A stretch of 64,000 nt of DNA from an uncultured Paraprevotella sp. (GTDB lineage: Bacteria; Bacteroidota; Bacteroidia; Bacteroidales; Bacteroidaceae), in the NCBI GenBank assembly GCA_944319925.1, contig CALUFQ010000008.1, positions 1-64,000 of the forward strand. The letters are read 5' to 3'. A program made the translations under genes and the position numbers. Shown piece after piece: positions 8,291 to 18,071 of the stretch. Position 1 is the first letter of the stretch; each line of letters starts with the position of its first letter. Below the pieces are notes generated by a model. The model saw only the letters and a list, made by a program, of their open reading frames with translations. It did not search any database and had not been told where the DNA came from.

Positions 8291-8732
8291 TTTTTCGGGG
8301 CTCGGAATTTTTATTTCGGGGCTCGGATGAAAAGAAACCGGTGCAGATACGTTTTCGCGGCGGCCTCGGGGCCGTTTTTCTTTCCCGTTGGAACTTTTTC
8401 CCGGACACGTTTCCCGTGTCATTTTGCCGGCGGAATCCCCCGGCGGGCTTTCCCGCCGGTCGGGTTTCTGCGCCGGGAGTGTCCCGTGTTCCGTCAAAAG
8501 GGCAGGTTTGGAGGGGATTCCGCGACATTCTGATTTCCGCATGACGCGTGTGGCTGCGTTCTTTCCGCGCAGTCCCGGCCCGGAGGCCGAATACGCGAAT
8601 CTCAGAAGGCGAAAACGAGCAATTTGTCAACGCGTACCCGAACCTGTCATTTTGTCAATATAGGGGGTGCCGCATTCCTGCGGCACAATCGCAAGATATG
8701 ACACTGACATAAGGAATGGTGCGAGTATGAGG

Positions 8733-8793
8733 GTGTAGCAAAACCTGCGAGAAGCAACTGCTCCGCCTTGTAGGGGAGTTTATTTTGCTACAC
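8733..8793. repeat. 11-bp inverted repeat enclosing a piece of the dispersed repeat
   Basis: gtgtagcaaaa (8733-8743) and ttttgctacac (8783-8793) are perfect inverted repeats; the 39 bp between contain the gaagcaactgctccgccttg segment also found at about 7806. Looks like a small hairpin or MITE-like unit. Confidence 0.6.
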
Positions 8794-8939
8794 ACTCGTC
8801 ATTACTGCGGACTTTGGGCCGTTTGCGAATATTCATTAAAACAAAAAGGCATTTCAGCTGAAACAAAAAGCAAGCGGATGCGTATTATGGGCAAAAGCCC
8901 CCGCCGGGGGGACACATTAACCCTGAAATACACGACCTG

Positions 8940-11870
8940 ATGAAAACATCCGCATTCCTCCTGCAAACGACAGTTTTGCTGTTACTCTCAGTCTTCCCCT
9001 CCCGTATGTCCGCACAAAAAAGCGGCACGATTTACGGCGGCGTGTTCAACTCCGTCACCCGCGAACGCCTCACGGGCGTAAAGGTGGAACTGCTGGATCG
9101 GAACCACGCCGTCATCGACTCCATGCGCAACCGCCCCAAGACCCAAATCGCCGACCGCCCGGGCGCGTGGTTCTTCGAACGGGAAGGACGACACTGCCCC
9201 GCATGCACCGTGCGTTTCAAGGCCGACGGCTACGAGGTGTTCGAATTGCCCGTGGACTCCTTCAGTTTCCGGCGGCGCGAACTGGCCCGCTTCATCGCCG
9301 ATGTATATTTGGAAAGGACTATGAAACAAAAGACATTGGGCGAAGTGACGGTCAAGGCCACGAAAGTGAAAGTCTATGCCCGCGGCGACACCATGGTCTA
9401 TAATGCCGATGCCTTCCAGCTGGCCGAAGGCTCCATGCTCGACGCCCTCATCCGCCAGCTGCCGGGCGTGGAACTGAAGGACGACGGGCGCATCCTCGTG
9501 AACGGCCGCTACGTGGAAAACCTGCTGCTCAACGGAGAGGATTTCTTCAAAGGCGACCCGTCCGTGCTGCTGCAAAACCTGCCCTCATATGCGGTGAAGG
9601 ACGTGAAGGTGTATGACAAAGACGGCCGGCTCAGCGAGTTCATGGGACGGAAGGCCGGCGACGAGGAACTGGTAATGGACGTGCGGTTGAAACGGGAATA
9701 CAGCGTGGGCTGGCTGGGCAACGCCGAAACCGGCTACGGCACGGAAGAACGCTACCGCGCCCGCTTCTTCGGCCTGCGCTTCACGCCCCACACGCGGGTC
9801 TCCGCCTTCGGCAACCTCAACAACATGAACGAAAGCCAGCTGCCGCGCGCCAACGGGACATGGACACCGGCACAACTCACCGGCGGCCTGCGGGCGGACA
9901 AACTCTTCGGCATTGACTACATGGTGAACGGGCGCGACGGGAAATACAAGCTCAATGGCAACGCCTCCTACCAGCACTTCGACACCGACGTGCGCACCCG
10001 CACGTCGGGCGTGAACTTCCTGCCGGACGGCGACACCTACGAGGAGGACTCCCACGGACAAGCCTTCTGCCAGACCTGGATCCACACCGCCCACGATTTC
10101 CAGTTCAACTGGCCGAAAGCCTTCCTGCGCCTGCAACCCTCGTTCCGTTGGGGACAATGGAATGACCGCAACACCTATCTCTCCGGCACGTTCCACACCG
10201 ACCCGGAGCCCTACTTCGGCCAAAGCCTGCTGGACAGCCTCGCCCATCCCGCCGCCGGCGACCTCTTGCGCCGCATCGCCATCAACCGCTCCCGCAGGGA
10301 ACAGCACAACCGGGGCGAACGGACCAACGCCGCCCTCCGCCTGAACTCGTCCGTCAAGACCGGACTGGGCAACGACAACCTGAACCTCCATGCCTACATA
10401 CAGTACCAAGACTACAAGCAACGCTGGTACGAGCATTACCGGCTGGACTATCCCTCCGGAAGCGGAGCCACGGACTTCCGCAACCAATACACCAACGATG
10501 ACGGCCCGACGCGCAACATGAACTACGACCTCGGCGGCGAATACTGGCTTTGGCTGCCGCACAACCTGGCCGTCGTGCCCGGCTACAACTACCATTGGCA
10601 CGACCACGACAAGCGGTATGAGCTGTACCGGCTGGACCAACTGGCCGACTGGGGGGAAGAAGGCGGACGTCCCCTGGGAATGTTGCCTTCGGAAAGCGAA
10701 CACCTGGCTCAGACGATGGACCGGGCGAACAGCTACTGGTCACACCTGACCGACCAATCGCACAAGTTCAGCCTGTACGTCAAATGGGAAGGATATGGGA
10801 AACGCCACAAGGGCACTTACTGGTATCTCACCCTCGACCTGCCGCTGATGCCCGTGTGGCAGGAACTGGACTACCGCCGCGACCGCATCGACACCACCGT
10901 CAGCCGCCGCCACGTGCTCTTCGAGCCGCACTTCATGCTGTGGGGACGGTGGAAGAACCGCTCACGGGGCTTCAGGCTGGAATACCGCAAGCGGCAGTCC
11001 TTCCCGGCCATGACCTCGTACATCGACATCCGCACGACGGACGACCCGCTGAACCTCACGCTGAGCAACACGGGACTGAAGAACACCCACCGGCATGAGT
11101 TGTCTTTCTATTTCTACCGGAACGACAACCCGAAGAACCGCCACTTCAACACCTATTGGAGCTACTCGGTCACACAAAATGCCGTGGCACAAGGATACAT
11201 TTATAATAAGGAGACCGGTGTGCGCACCTACCGCCCGGAGAACGTGAACGGGAACTATGACGTGGGCGGCAACCTGCACTACGACATGCAGTTCCATCGG
11301 CACAAACCTCTCGACATGACAGCCGATGCCTGGTCACGCCTGTACCATTCCGTGGACCTTATCGGGGTCACGGAAGGAACCGCCCCGCAACGCAGCACCG
11401 TGCAGAACGTCAACAGCGGCGGCAAACTCAGCTTCAACTACACGTTCCCACGAAACGTCAAGGTGGGGGCGAAAGCCGCCTGCACCTGGAATCACCTGAC
11501 CAGCCGCCGCGAGGACTTCGTCCCCATCAACGCCTTCGACTTCAACTACGGCCTGACCGCCCAGGCCGGGCTTCCATGGAACCTCCAGTTCAACACCGAC
11601 CTGACGCTCTACAGCCGCCGGGGCTACGAGGCACAAGGCATGAACACGGACGACGTGGTGTGGAACGCCACCCTCTCCAAACGTTTCCTCAAGAACCGGC
11701 TCATCCTGTCCGTGGACGGATTCGACATCCTTGGACAACTCTCCGCCACCACCCAGACCCTCAACGGACAAGGGCGCACGGAGACTTGGCGCAACGTGCT
11801 CCCCAGCTATGCCATGCTGCGCCTCGCCTACCGGCTCGACATCAAGCCGGCCAAACGCCCGGGAGAATAA
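8940..11870 (+). CDS. TonB-dependent-receptor-type outer-membrane beta-barrel protein
   Basis: 976 residues. Signal peptide 1-25 (ends MSAQ). Residues 28-115 form a carboxypeptidase-regulatory-like beta domain (GTIYGGVFNSVTRERLTGVKVELLD); 145-240 a plug-like domain (MLDALIRQLPGVELKDDGRILVNG and NLLLNGEDFFKGDPSVLLQNLP); the rest is a beta barrel with alternating aromatic strands. It lacks an adjacent SusD gene, so it is closer to the stand-alone outer membrane beta-barrel family than to polysaccharide-utilisation SusC. Likely transports or binds an unknown nutrient at the outer membrane. The next gene is a secreted GH43 enzyme, which may be functionally linked. Confidence 0.85.
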   Translation: MKTSAFLLQTTVLLLLSVFPSRMSAQKSGTIYGGVFNSVTRERLTGVKVELLDRNHAVIDSMRNRPKTQIADRPGAWFFEREGRHCPACTVRFKADGYEVFELPVDSFSFRRRELARFIADVYLERTMKQKTLGEVTVKATKVKVYARGDTMVYNADAFQLAEGSMLDALIRQLPGVELKDDGRILVNGRYVENLLLNGEDFFKGDPSVLLQNLPSYAVKDVKVYDKDGRLSEFMGRKAGDEELVMDVRLKREYSVGWLGNAETGYGTEERYRARFFGLRFTPHTRVSAFGNLNNMNESQLPRANGTWTPAQLTGGLRADKLFGIDYMVNGRDGKYKLNGNASYQHFDTDVRTRTSGVNFLPDGDTYEEDSHGQAFCQTWIHTAHDFQFNWPKAFLRLQPSFRWGQWNDRNTYLSGTFHTDPEPYFGQSLLDSLAHPAAGDLLRRIAINRSRREQHNRGERTNAALRLNSSVKTGLGNDNLNLHAYIQYQDYKQRWYEHYRLDYPSGSGATDFRNQYTNDDGPTRNMNYDLGGEYWLWLPHNLAVVPGYNYHWHDHDKRYELYRLDQLADWGEEGGRPLGMLPSESEHLAQTMDRANSYWSHLTDQSHKFSLYVKWEGYGKRHKGTYWYLTLDLPLMPVWQELDYRRDRIDTTVSRRHVLFEPHFMLWGRWKNRSRGFRLEYRKRQSFPAMTSYIDIRTTDDPLNLTLSNTGLKNTHRHELSFYFYRNDNPKNRHFNTYWSYSVTQNAVAQGYIYNKETGVRTYRPENVNGNYDVGGNLHYDMQFHRHKPLDMTADAWSRLYHSVDLIGVTEGTAPQRSTVQNVNSGGKLSFNYTFPRNVKVGAKAACTWNHLTSRREDFVPINAFDFNYGLTAQAGLPWNLQFNTDLTLYSRRGYEAQGMNTDDVVWNATLSKRFLKNRLILSVDGFDILGQLSATTQTLNGQGRTETWRNVLPSYAMLRLAYRLDIKPAKRPGE

Positions 11871-11900
11871 AAGATTGCCATGGCAAAAAATGACAGAAAA

Positions 11901-11930
11901 AGCCGGATTTCTTTTTCCATCCGGCTGTTT
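11901..11930 (+). terminator. Hairpin terminator after the receptor gene
   Basis: agccggat (11901-11908) pairs with atccggct (11919-11926), followed by gttt. It sits 30 bp after the receptor stop and just before the GH43 promoter motif. Confidence 0.5.
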
Positions 11931-11935
11931 CTGCG

Positions 11936-11943
11936 TATATTTG
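11936..11943 (+). promoter_or_regulatory. -7 element for the GH43 gene
   Basis: TATATTTG, perfect TAnnTTTG, 32 bp before the ATG at 11976. A T-rich stretch at 11911-11916 is at the right distance for a weak -33 element. Confidence 0.5.
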
Positions 11944-11975
11944 TACGCAATATTAACCTATATTTATACCAAGCA

Positions 11976-13196
11976 ATGATGAAGATTTCCAAATGGATGA
12001 TGGCCGGATGCGCGGCCCTCGCCCTCTCCGCCCCGCTACACGCACAAGCAAACGTTGCCGAATCAGACAGTTGCTACCTCTTTGCCTTTTTCTCCAACAA
12101 CTCGCCCTACGGGGAGCAAATCCGCTACGCCTTGAGCGACGACGGTTTCAATTACACCTCGCTCAATGAAGGGCGGCCCGTGGTGGCATCTGACACCATC
12201 GCCCTGAAAAAGAGCATCCGCGACCCGTACATCACACGGGGACGCGACGGCAAGACCTTCTATATGGTCATGACGGACATGCGCTCGGACGAGGGATGGC
12301 AGAGCAACGACGGCCTCATCCTGATGAAGAGCGACGACCTCATCCACTGGCAACACACGCCCATTGACTTCCCCACCCGGTTTCCCGACCTGCCGGGATT
12401 CGACCGAAGGAACTTGCACGCCGTGTGGGCCCCGCAAATCATTTGGGACGACGAAGCGGGAAAATATCTGATTTACTATTCTATCGGGCGGCACGATTGG
12501 GAATATCCCACGGAAGACCCGAACTTCAAGCAACCTTACTTCAAGCTGTTCTACTCTTATGTTAATGAAGACTTCACCGACATCACCACCCCGAAGCTGC
12601 TCTTCGACTTCGGCACGGCGGCCATCGATGGCGACATCGTGCGCAACCCGAAGACGGGGGAATACGTACTGTTCTTCAAAGACGAAGGGCGCTCGGTCAT
12701 GAACAAGGGTTTCCGCACACGACAAGGCGTGATGCGCGCCACCAGCCAGCGGCTGACCGGCCCGTACACCATCGAATGGCGACACCTGCAAAAAGAGGGG
12801 CAATACCCTGTGGAAGGCTCCAGCGTATTCCCGCTCATCGGGTCGGACGAATACGTGCTGATGTACGACTGCTACGCGCAGGGCTTCTACCAGTTCTGCA
12901 AGAGCAACGACCTGAAAAACTTCACTTTCGTGCAGAACACCAAGACACACGGCGACTTCACGCCCCGCCACGGCTCGGTGATGCACATCTCGGCGGCGGA
13001 GCGCGAAAGGCTGGAAGCCTGGTCGGCCCTCAGCATCGCCGTGAACGACCTGCGCACACGACCCGTGCCAACCCTGACGCTGAAACAGCTGGCACAACGG
13101 CCGGCGTTGCTGGAAGAAGCCCAAAAGGTGCTCAATACAACGGCCGACACCAAGACGCTGCAAGACATGGCCAAGAAAATCAAAAAGTTCAAGTAA
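11976..13196 (+). CDS. Secreted glycoside hydrolase family 43-type enzyme
   Basis: 406 residues from the ATG at 11976; an upstream ATG (11880) would put the promoter and terminator inside the gene, so I reject it. Signal peptide about 1-23 (ends LHAQ). The five-bladed propeller signatures are present: the base Asp in SIRDPYITRG, the pKa-tuning Asp in AAIDGDIVRN, and the acid Glu in PVEGSSVFPL. Family members cleave arabinose, xylose or galactose linkages from plant or host glycans. It ends at a bidirectional terminator shared with a second GH43-type gene on the other strand. Confidence 0.85.
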   Translation: MMKISKWMMAGCAALALSAPLHAQANVAESDSCYLFAFFSNNSPYGEQIRYALSDDGFNYTSLNEGRPVVASDTIALKKSIRDPYITRGRDGKTFYMVMTDMRSDEGWQSNDGLILMKSDDLIHWQHTPIDFPTRFPDLPGFDRRNLHAVWAPQIIWDDEAGKYLIYYSIGRHDWEYPTEDPNFKQPYFKLFYSYVNEDFTDITTPKLLFDFGTAAIDGDIVRNPKTGEYVLFFKDEGRSVMNKGFRTRQGVMRATSQRLTGPYTIEWRHLQKEGQYPVEGSSVFPLIGSDEYVLMYDCYAQGFYQFCKSNDLKNFTFVQNTKTHGDFTPRHGSVMHISAAERERLEAWSALSIAVNDLRTRPVPTLTLKQLAQRPALLEEAQKVLNTTADTKTLQDMAKKIKKFK

Positions 13197-13242
13197 AAAA
13201 GCCCGAAGGCACACAGAAACAAAACAGTGTCTTCGGGTTTTT
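13195..13242. terminator. Bidirectional terminator between convergent GH43-type genes
   Basis: AAAAAA then cccgaag (13202-13208) pairs with cttcggg (13231-13237) then TTTTT; inner acac/gtgt pairs extend the stem. It has A and T runs suited to both strands. Confidence 0.75.
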
Positions 13243-13253
13243 CCTTTTCCTGT

Positions 13254-14399
13254 TCAAAACCCAGAAAATCGCCCGGCAGGCGACCAGCTGTCCAGCCAAC
13301 GGAGCACGGGTACGCCGTCCGCACCAAACACAATCGGCAACCACACGTAGCGCGAATCCTGCAGGCTTTCCGGATTCCAACGGTCGGCCATGAAGATGAA
13401 ACCATCCTCCACGCCCTCCACCTTTAAAACATAAGTGCCTTGCGAATGGAAAGACTTCTCCGCGCCTTCGCCCGCGAAGGGAGACGGCAGTTGTTCCCAC
13501 GGCCCCCACACGGACGAAGCCCTGAACATGCGGGCCTCGTTGGGTGCCCATCCCGTGCAGCCGCTCGTAATCATCCAATACGTCCCGCCTCGTTTGAATA
13601 TCGTGGGAGCCTCGTTCTGCCCGCCCGGCGCGACGCGGACGAAGCGTCCCGTGTAGTCCAGGTAGTCGTCCGTCAGTTCGGCGATGTTCAGCGTCAGGTT
13701 CTCCTCGGCCGAAAAGATGTGATAAGCCTTGCCGTCATCGTCCACGAACACCGTCATGTCGCGGCTCATCTGCCCGCCGGGCACGTCGCGCGCCAGCAAA
13801 AGCCCGTCGGCCACAGCCTTACGCCATTCTGGTGTCCACCACTCCGTGTAGTCCGACTCCTTCAACCGTTTCGCCCGCCGGATGTCACGGCGTGAAAAAT
13901 CGGACGGCCATTTCCCCGCGTTCGGCCGCAACGAACGGATAAAGCGGAAAGGCCCCACGGGACTGTCCGCTTCGGCAAACCCCACGCGGGCGGCAGCATA
14001 ACCCTGCCCTTTCAGTTCCAAATGGAACAACATGACGAACTTGCACGTCCGGGCATTGTAAACCACCTTGGGCCGTTCCATGATACAGCCCCGCTCTATC
14101 GGGCTTCCCTGCCTCCCCGAAACGGCCAACGCCACCCCTTCGTCCGTCCAATGCACCAAATCGGAAGAAGAATAGACCCCCACGCCCACTTCCGTCGTAA
14201 AGCCACGCGCAGGACGGTTCTCCCCATACCAATAATAACGCCCTTCGTGCCACAAGACACCGCCGCCGTGTGCGTTAATCACCCGGCCTTCCGCGTCGTG
14301 CCACACTTTTCCCGGCTCGATGCAATCCTGCCCCCGGACACCACACAAAGCACAAAAGCCGACGGCCAGCCACAACATTAAACCACGTTTCCATTCCAT
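13254..14399 (-). CDS. Secreted GH43-like glycosidase (beta-1,3-galactosidase-type subgroup)
   Basis: 381 residues. Signal peptide 1-24 (ends GVRGQ). Starts with the family opening WHDAEGRVINAHGGGVLWHEGRYYWYGENR, read in short as NAHGGGVL and YYWYGENR, typical of the GH43 group related to exo-beta-1,3-galactanases. Further propeller motifs: ERPKVVYN, SRDMTVFVDDDGKAYHIFSAEEN and NEAPTIFKRGGTYWMITSGCTGW. The catalytic residues in this subgroup differ from canonical GH43, so the activity is inferred from similarity. Has its own promoter at 14433-14464. Confidence 0.85.
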   Translation of the reverse strand: MEWKRGLMLWLAVGFCALCGVRGQDCIEPGKVWHDAEGRVINAHGGGVLWHEGRYYWYGENRPARGFTTEVGVGVYSSSDLVHWTDEGVALAVSGRQGSPIERGCIMERPKVVYNARTCKFVMLFHLELKGQGYAAARVGFAEADSPVGPFRFIRSLRPNAGKWPSDFSRRDIRRAKRLKESDYTEWWTPEWRKAVADGLLLARDVPGGQMSRDMTVFVDDDGKAYHIFSAEENLTLNIAELTDDYLDYTGRFVRVAPGGQNEAPTIFKRGGTYWMITSGCTGWAPNEARMFRASSVWGPWEQLPSPFAGEGAEKSFHSQGTYVLKVEGVEDGFIFMADRWNPESLQDSRYVWLPIVFGADGVPVLRWLDSWSPAGRFSGF

Positions 14400-14432
14400 T
14401 GTTTCTTCTCCTCGAAATTAGATTTACGGACA

Positions 14433-14464
14433 CAAAAATAGACATAAAACATCAAACTGCCAAA
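14433..14464 (-). promoter_or_regulatory. Promoter for the leftward GH43-like gene
   Basis: Minus strand: TTTG at 14464-14461, 20-bp spacer, TATTTTTG at 14440-14433. The ATG is at 14399. Confidence 0.6.
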
Positions 14465-14492
14465 AGCCGGACTGCCTCACGGCACCCCGGCT
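14465..14492 (-). terminator. Hairpin terminator of the nitrogen-assimilation cluster
   Basis: agccgg (14465-14470) pairs with ccggct (14487-14492) with additional inner complementarity (tgcc/ggca); on the minus strand it is followed by TTTTGG. Lies 39 bp past the GSIII stop. Confidence 0.5.
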
Positions 14493-14530
14493 TCCTCACT
14501 TAAATAACCAACAAATAGAGGACCGCGAGC

Positions 14531-16720
14531 CTACCGTATGAAAAGCAGTTCGCGATACTTAGGCAATGTCCACATCTGGTCGTCCACAATCAGCTCCAGC
14601 TTATCGATGTGGTAACGGATTTGTTCCAACATCGGAGCAATCGTGTCGTGGTAAGCCACAGCCTTCGCCCGCTCGCCTTCAATCTTATTGGCCACCTTGC
14701 GCGCATCCACCATGGCATCCACGTGTTCCTTGATGTAGGCCGTGCGTTCGGCGATTTCGCGGATGATGGCGATGTTCTCAGCCGACAGCTTGGCTGCTTC
14801 TTCCTCGCTGAACAAGCCTTTCATTTTATATACGTTGTCAATCAGCTTGCTTTGGTATTCTACCGCCACCGGCACGATGTGATTCATGGCCAGGTCGCCC
14901 AACACACGGGCTTCGATTTGGATTTTCTTGGTGTAGGTCTCCCACTTCACCTCGTTGCGGGCTTCCAGTTCCACCTTGGTCATCACGCCCGTCTTTTCGA
15001 ACATGGTGATGCTGCCCAGCGTGAGGTAGTTGTCAAAGATTACCGGACAACTCGTCTCGCAGTCCAGCCCGCGGCGGGCAGCCTCGGCCTTCCATTCGTC
15101 GCTGTAGCCGTTGCCGTCAAAGCGGATGGGCTTGCAAATCTTGATGTATTTGCGGATGACCTGGATGAGCGCGGCCTCCTTGGCCTCGCCCTTGGCCATC
15201 AACGCGTCCACCTCGCCCTTGAACAGTTCCAACTGCTCTGCCAACGCGGCGTTCAGCGCAATCATGGCACTGGCGCAGTTGGCCTCCGACCCCACGGCGC
15301 GGAACTCGAAACGGTTGCCCGTGAAAGCGAAAGGCGACGTGCGGTTGCGGTCGGTGTTGTCAATGAGCAGCTCAGGAATCTGCGGGATGTCCAGCTTCAT
15401 TCCGTGCTTGCCGCCTAAAGCTACCAAGTCTTCGTCCGAACTTTCCTCCAGATGGTCGAGCACCCGGCTCAGCTGTTCGCCCAGGAAGGAAGAGATGATG
15501 GCGGGAGGTGCCTCGTTGGCTCCCAGCCTGTGGGCATTGGTCGCGCTCATGATGGAAGCCTTCAGCAATCCGTTGTGACGGTAAACGGCCATCAGCGTGT
15601 TCACGATGAACGTGATGAAGCGCAGGTTCTCTTCCGCTGTCTTGCCCGGTGCCATCAGCAGCACACCGGTGTCCGTGCCCAACGACCAGTTGTTGTGCTT
15701 GCCCGAACCGTTCACGCCCTTGAACGGTTTCTCGTGGAGCAACACGCGGAAACCGTGCGTCCGGGCCACCTTGCGCATGAGCGACATGATGAGCATGTTG
15801 TGGTCCACGGCCAGGTTGCACTCCTCAAAGATGGGTGCAAGTTCAAACTGGTTGGGCGCGACCTCGTTGTGGCGCGTCTTCACGGGGATGCCAAGTTCCA
15901 AGGCCTGGATTTCCAAGTCTTTCATGAAAGCGGCCACGCGGGTCGGTATGGCGCCGAAGTAATGGTCTTCCAGCTGCTGGTTCTTCGAAGCCTCATGCCC
16001 CATCAGGGTGCGCCCGGTGAGCAACAGGTCGGGACGGGCGGCGTACAAGCCTTCGTCCACCAGGAAATATTCCTGCTCCCAGCCCAAGTAGGCATAAACC
16101 TTCTTCACCGACGGGTCGAAGTAACGGCAAACCTCCGTGGCCGCCTTGTCCACTGCGCGCAACGCTTTCAGCAACGGCGCCTTGTAGTCGAGCGACTCCC
16201 CGGTGTAGGCGATGAAAATCGTGGGAATGCACAAGGTGTCGTCCACCACGAACACCGGCGACGAAGGATCCCACGCACTGTAGCCGCGCGCCTCGAAGGT
16301 GTTGCGGATGCCTCCGTTGGGGAACGACGAGGCGTCCGGCTCCTGCTGCACAAGCAGCTTGCCCGAGAACTCTTCCAGCATGCCGCCCTTCCCGTCGTGT
16401 TCCACGAACGCGTCGTGCTTCTCCGCCGTGCCTTCGGTCAGCGGCTGGAACCAGTGCGTGTAATGTGTCACGCCCAGTTCCATCGCCCACCGCTTCATGC
16501 CGGCAGCCACGTCGTCGGCGATACTGCGGTCCAATGCCGCCCCGTTGTCCATCGCATCGACGAGCTTGTCATACACCTTCTTGGGCAGATACTTGAACAT
16601 CTTTTCCCTGTTGAACACGTACTTCCCGAAATATTCGCTTGGCCGTTCCGCCGGCACTTCCACTTCTTTCGCCTTGGCGTGGAAAGCATTTTCCACAACC
16701 CTGAATCTCAAATCTGACAT
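14531..16720 (-). CDS. glnN: Glutamine synthetase type III
   Basis: 729 residues, the length of the GSIII class. It condenses glutamate and ammonia with ATP to glutamine in the cytoplasm. Seen motifs: N-terminal FGKYVFNREKMFKYLPKK, the central VAPNQFELAPIFEE block, NGSGKHNNWSLGT (nucleotide/ammonium loop) and RTSPFAFTGNRFEFRAVGS. The C-terminal extra helices (AYIKEHVDAMVDARKVAN) are typical of GSIII. It is the last gene of a leftward run with AmtB, PII and an outer-membrane protein, 50 bp after amtB, which points to shared nitrogen control. Confidence 0.95.
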   Translation of the reverse strand: MSDLRFRVVENAFHAKAKEVEVPAERPSEYFGKYVFNREKMFKYLPKKVYDKLVDAMDNGAALDRSIADDVAAGMKRWAMELGVTHYTHWFQPLTEGTAEKHDAFVEHDGKGGMLEEFSGKLLVQQEPDASSFPNGGIRNTFEARGYSAWDPSSPVFVVDDTLCIPTIFIAYTGESLDYKAPLLKALRAVDKAATEVCRYFDPSVKKVYAYLGWEQEYFLVDEGLYAARPDLLLTGRTLMGHEASKNQQLEDHYFGAIPTRVAAFMKDLEIQALELGIPVKTRHNEVAPNQFELAPIFEECNLAVDHNMLIMSLMRKVARTHGFRVLLHEKPFKGVNGSGKHNNWSLGTDTGVLLMAPGKTAEENLRFITFIVNTLMAVYRHNGLLKASIMSATNAHRLGANEAPPAIISSFLGEQLSRVLDHLEESSDEDLVALGGKHGMKLDIPQIPELLIDNTDRNRTSPFAFTGNRFEFRAVGSEANCASAMIALNAALAEQLELFKGEVDALMAKGEAKEAALIQVIRKYIKICKPIRFDGNGYSDEWKAEAARRGLDCETSCPVIFDNYLTLGSITMFEKTGVMTKVELEARNEVKWETYTKKIQIEARVLGDLAMNHIVPVAVEYQSKLIDNVYKMKGLFSEEEAAKLSAENIAIIREIAERTAYIKEHVDAMVDARKVANKIEGERAKAVAYHDTIAPMLEQIRYHIDKLELIVDDQMWTLPKYRELLFIR

Positions 16721-16770
16721 AATTACCTATTCTATTTATAAGTTATTTGATAAAGTTACTATTCCTTCTT

Positions 16771-18027
16771 TTATAAGTCGTAGGCCGATTCACCGTGCTC
16801 ATACACATCAAGCCCTTCTTCTTCCACACGTTTGTCCACACGGATGCCCGCCAGTTTGTCCACGACCTTGAACAGGACAAACGTCATCACCGCGCTGAAC
16901 ACGATGGAAATCAACGTGGCTGCGACTTGAATCCACAGCTGGTGCCAGTCGCCGTAAAGCGCGCCTTGCACTCCGCCTTCGCCCGTAATGGCCTGGGTGG
17001 CAAACACGCCGGTCAGGACAGACCCGATGATTCCCCCGATGCCATGTACACCGAAAGCGTCCAACGCATCATCATAGCCGAACTTAGGCTTCACCACGGC
17101 CACCATCGCAAAGCAAATCAGCGAAGTAAGCAACCCGATGCACACCGCTCCAAGGAGGTCCACCGTGCCGGCCGCAGGCGTAATGGCCACCAATCCGGCC
17201 ACAGCCCCGGTGCAGGCACCCACCGTGGTAGGCTTCTTGTTCACAATCCAATCCACGGCCATCCACGTGAGCGCGGCCACACAAGTGGCGATGTGGGTCA
17301 CCAGGAAAGCGTTGGCCGCCAACCCGTCGGCTGCCAAGCCGCTGCCGGCGTTGAAACCAAACCATCCCAGCCACAGGAATGCCGTGCCCATGAACACGAA
17401 AGGAATGTTGTGGGGCGTGACGGGATGTCCCACGCGGTAATCCTTGCGCCGCCCCACCATGAGGGCCATGACAAGAGCCGAAATGCCCGCGTTGATGTGC
17501 ACCACCGTGCCCCCGGCGAAATCAATTGCCCCCATCTCCATCAGGAAGCCGCCGCCCCACACCCAATGGGCCATGGGCATATAGACCAATACGCTCCAAA
17601 GCACCGTGAACAGCAGGAAGCCCGAGAACTTCACCCGCTCGGCAAACGCCCCCAAGATGAGCGCGGGAGTAATGACCGCAAACATGCACTGGAACATGAC
17701 GAACAGCAACTCCGGGATTCCTCCGGTGGTCAGCGTGTCCAACCCGATGCCGCGCAGCATCACCTTGTCAAAACCGCCGATGCCATATTTGAACACACCG
17801 CCCTCAAGCCCTGAACCGAAAGCGAAACTATAACCAAAAGCCACCCACAACACGCTAATCACGGCCACGATGGCCAGACTCTGCATAATGAGGCTCAGCA
17901 TGTTCTTCTGGCGCACCAACCCGCCATAGAACAGCGCAATGCCCGGAATCGTCATCAAAAGAACCAACAACGTGGCCACAATGATCCAGGCCGTGTTGCC
18001 CGAATCCAATATCAAACTTGCATCCAT
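16771..18027 (-). CDS. amtB: Ammonium transporter AmtB
   Basis: 418 residues with 11 predicted membrane helices. Family motifs are intact: LFYGGLVRQKNMLS at the N-terminus, AFAERVKFSGFLLF, GGTVVHINAGISALVMAL (pore His), FNAGSGLAADGLA, and DALDAFGVHGIGGIIGSVLTGVFA (second pore His region). It moves ammonium across the inner membrane and is normally plugged by the uridylylation-free PII trimer encoded 44 bp upstream. The short cytoplasmic C-tail (VDKRVEEEGLDVYEHGESAYDL, in part) is where PII docks in relatives. Confidence 0.95.
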   Translation of the reverse strand: MDASLILDSGNTAWIIVATLLVLLMTIPGIALFYGGLVRQKNMLSLIMQSLAIVAVISVLWVAFGYSFAFGSGLEGGVFKYGIGGFDKVMLRGIGLDTLTTGGIPELLFVMFQCMFAVITPALILGAFAERVKFSGFLLFTVLWSVLVYMPMAHWVWGGGFLMEMGAIDFAGGTVVHINAGISALVMALMVGRRKDYRVGHPVTPHNIPFVFMGTAFLWLGWFGFNAGSGLAADGLAANAFLVTHIATCVAALTWMAVDWIVNKKPTTVGACTGAVAGLVAITPAAGTVDLLGAVCIGLLTSLICFAMVAVVKPKFGYDDALDAFGVHGIGGIIGSVLTGVFATQAITGEGGVQGALYGDWHQLWIQVAATLISIVFSAVMTFVLFKVVDKLAGIRVDKRVEEEGLDVYEHGESAYDL

Positions 18028-18071
18028 AATCTTCTTCTTTTAAACGTTTTACTTACCTTTCCCTCAAATCT

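Larger units (their letters stand above)
7711..8939. other. Gene-free 1.2-kb region rich in repeats and hairpins
   Basis: Open frames here are low-complexity shadows. It contains: the dispersed repeat copy (7803-8062); a 14-bp perfect inverted repeat (8247-8260/8277-8290) followed by T5; three direct copies of GGGGCTCGGA (near 8255, 8297, 8319); and an 11-bp perfect inverted repeat (8733-8743/8783-8793) that encloses a second fragment of the dispersed repeat. Confidence 0.7.

Noticed and set aside
8035..8663. Frames of 90-170 codons in the gene-free region
   Set aside because: Arise from GC-rich repeats and hairpins; all frames equally open and of odd composition.
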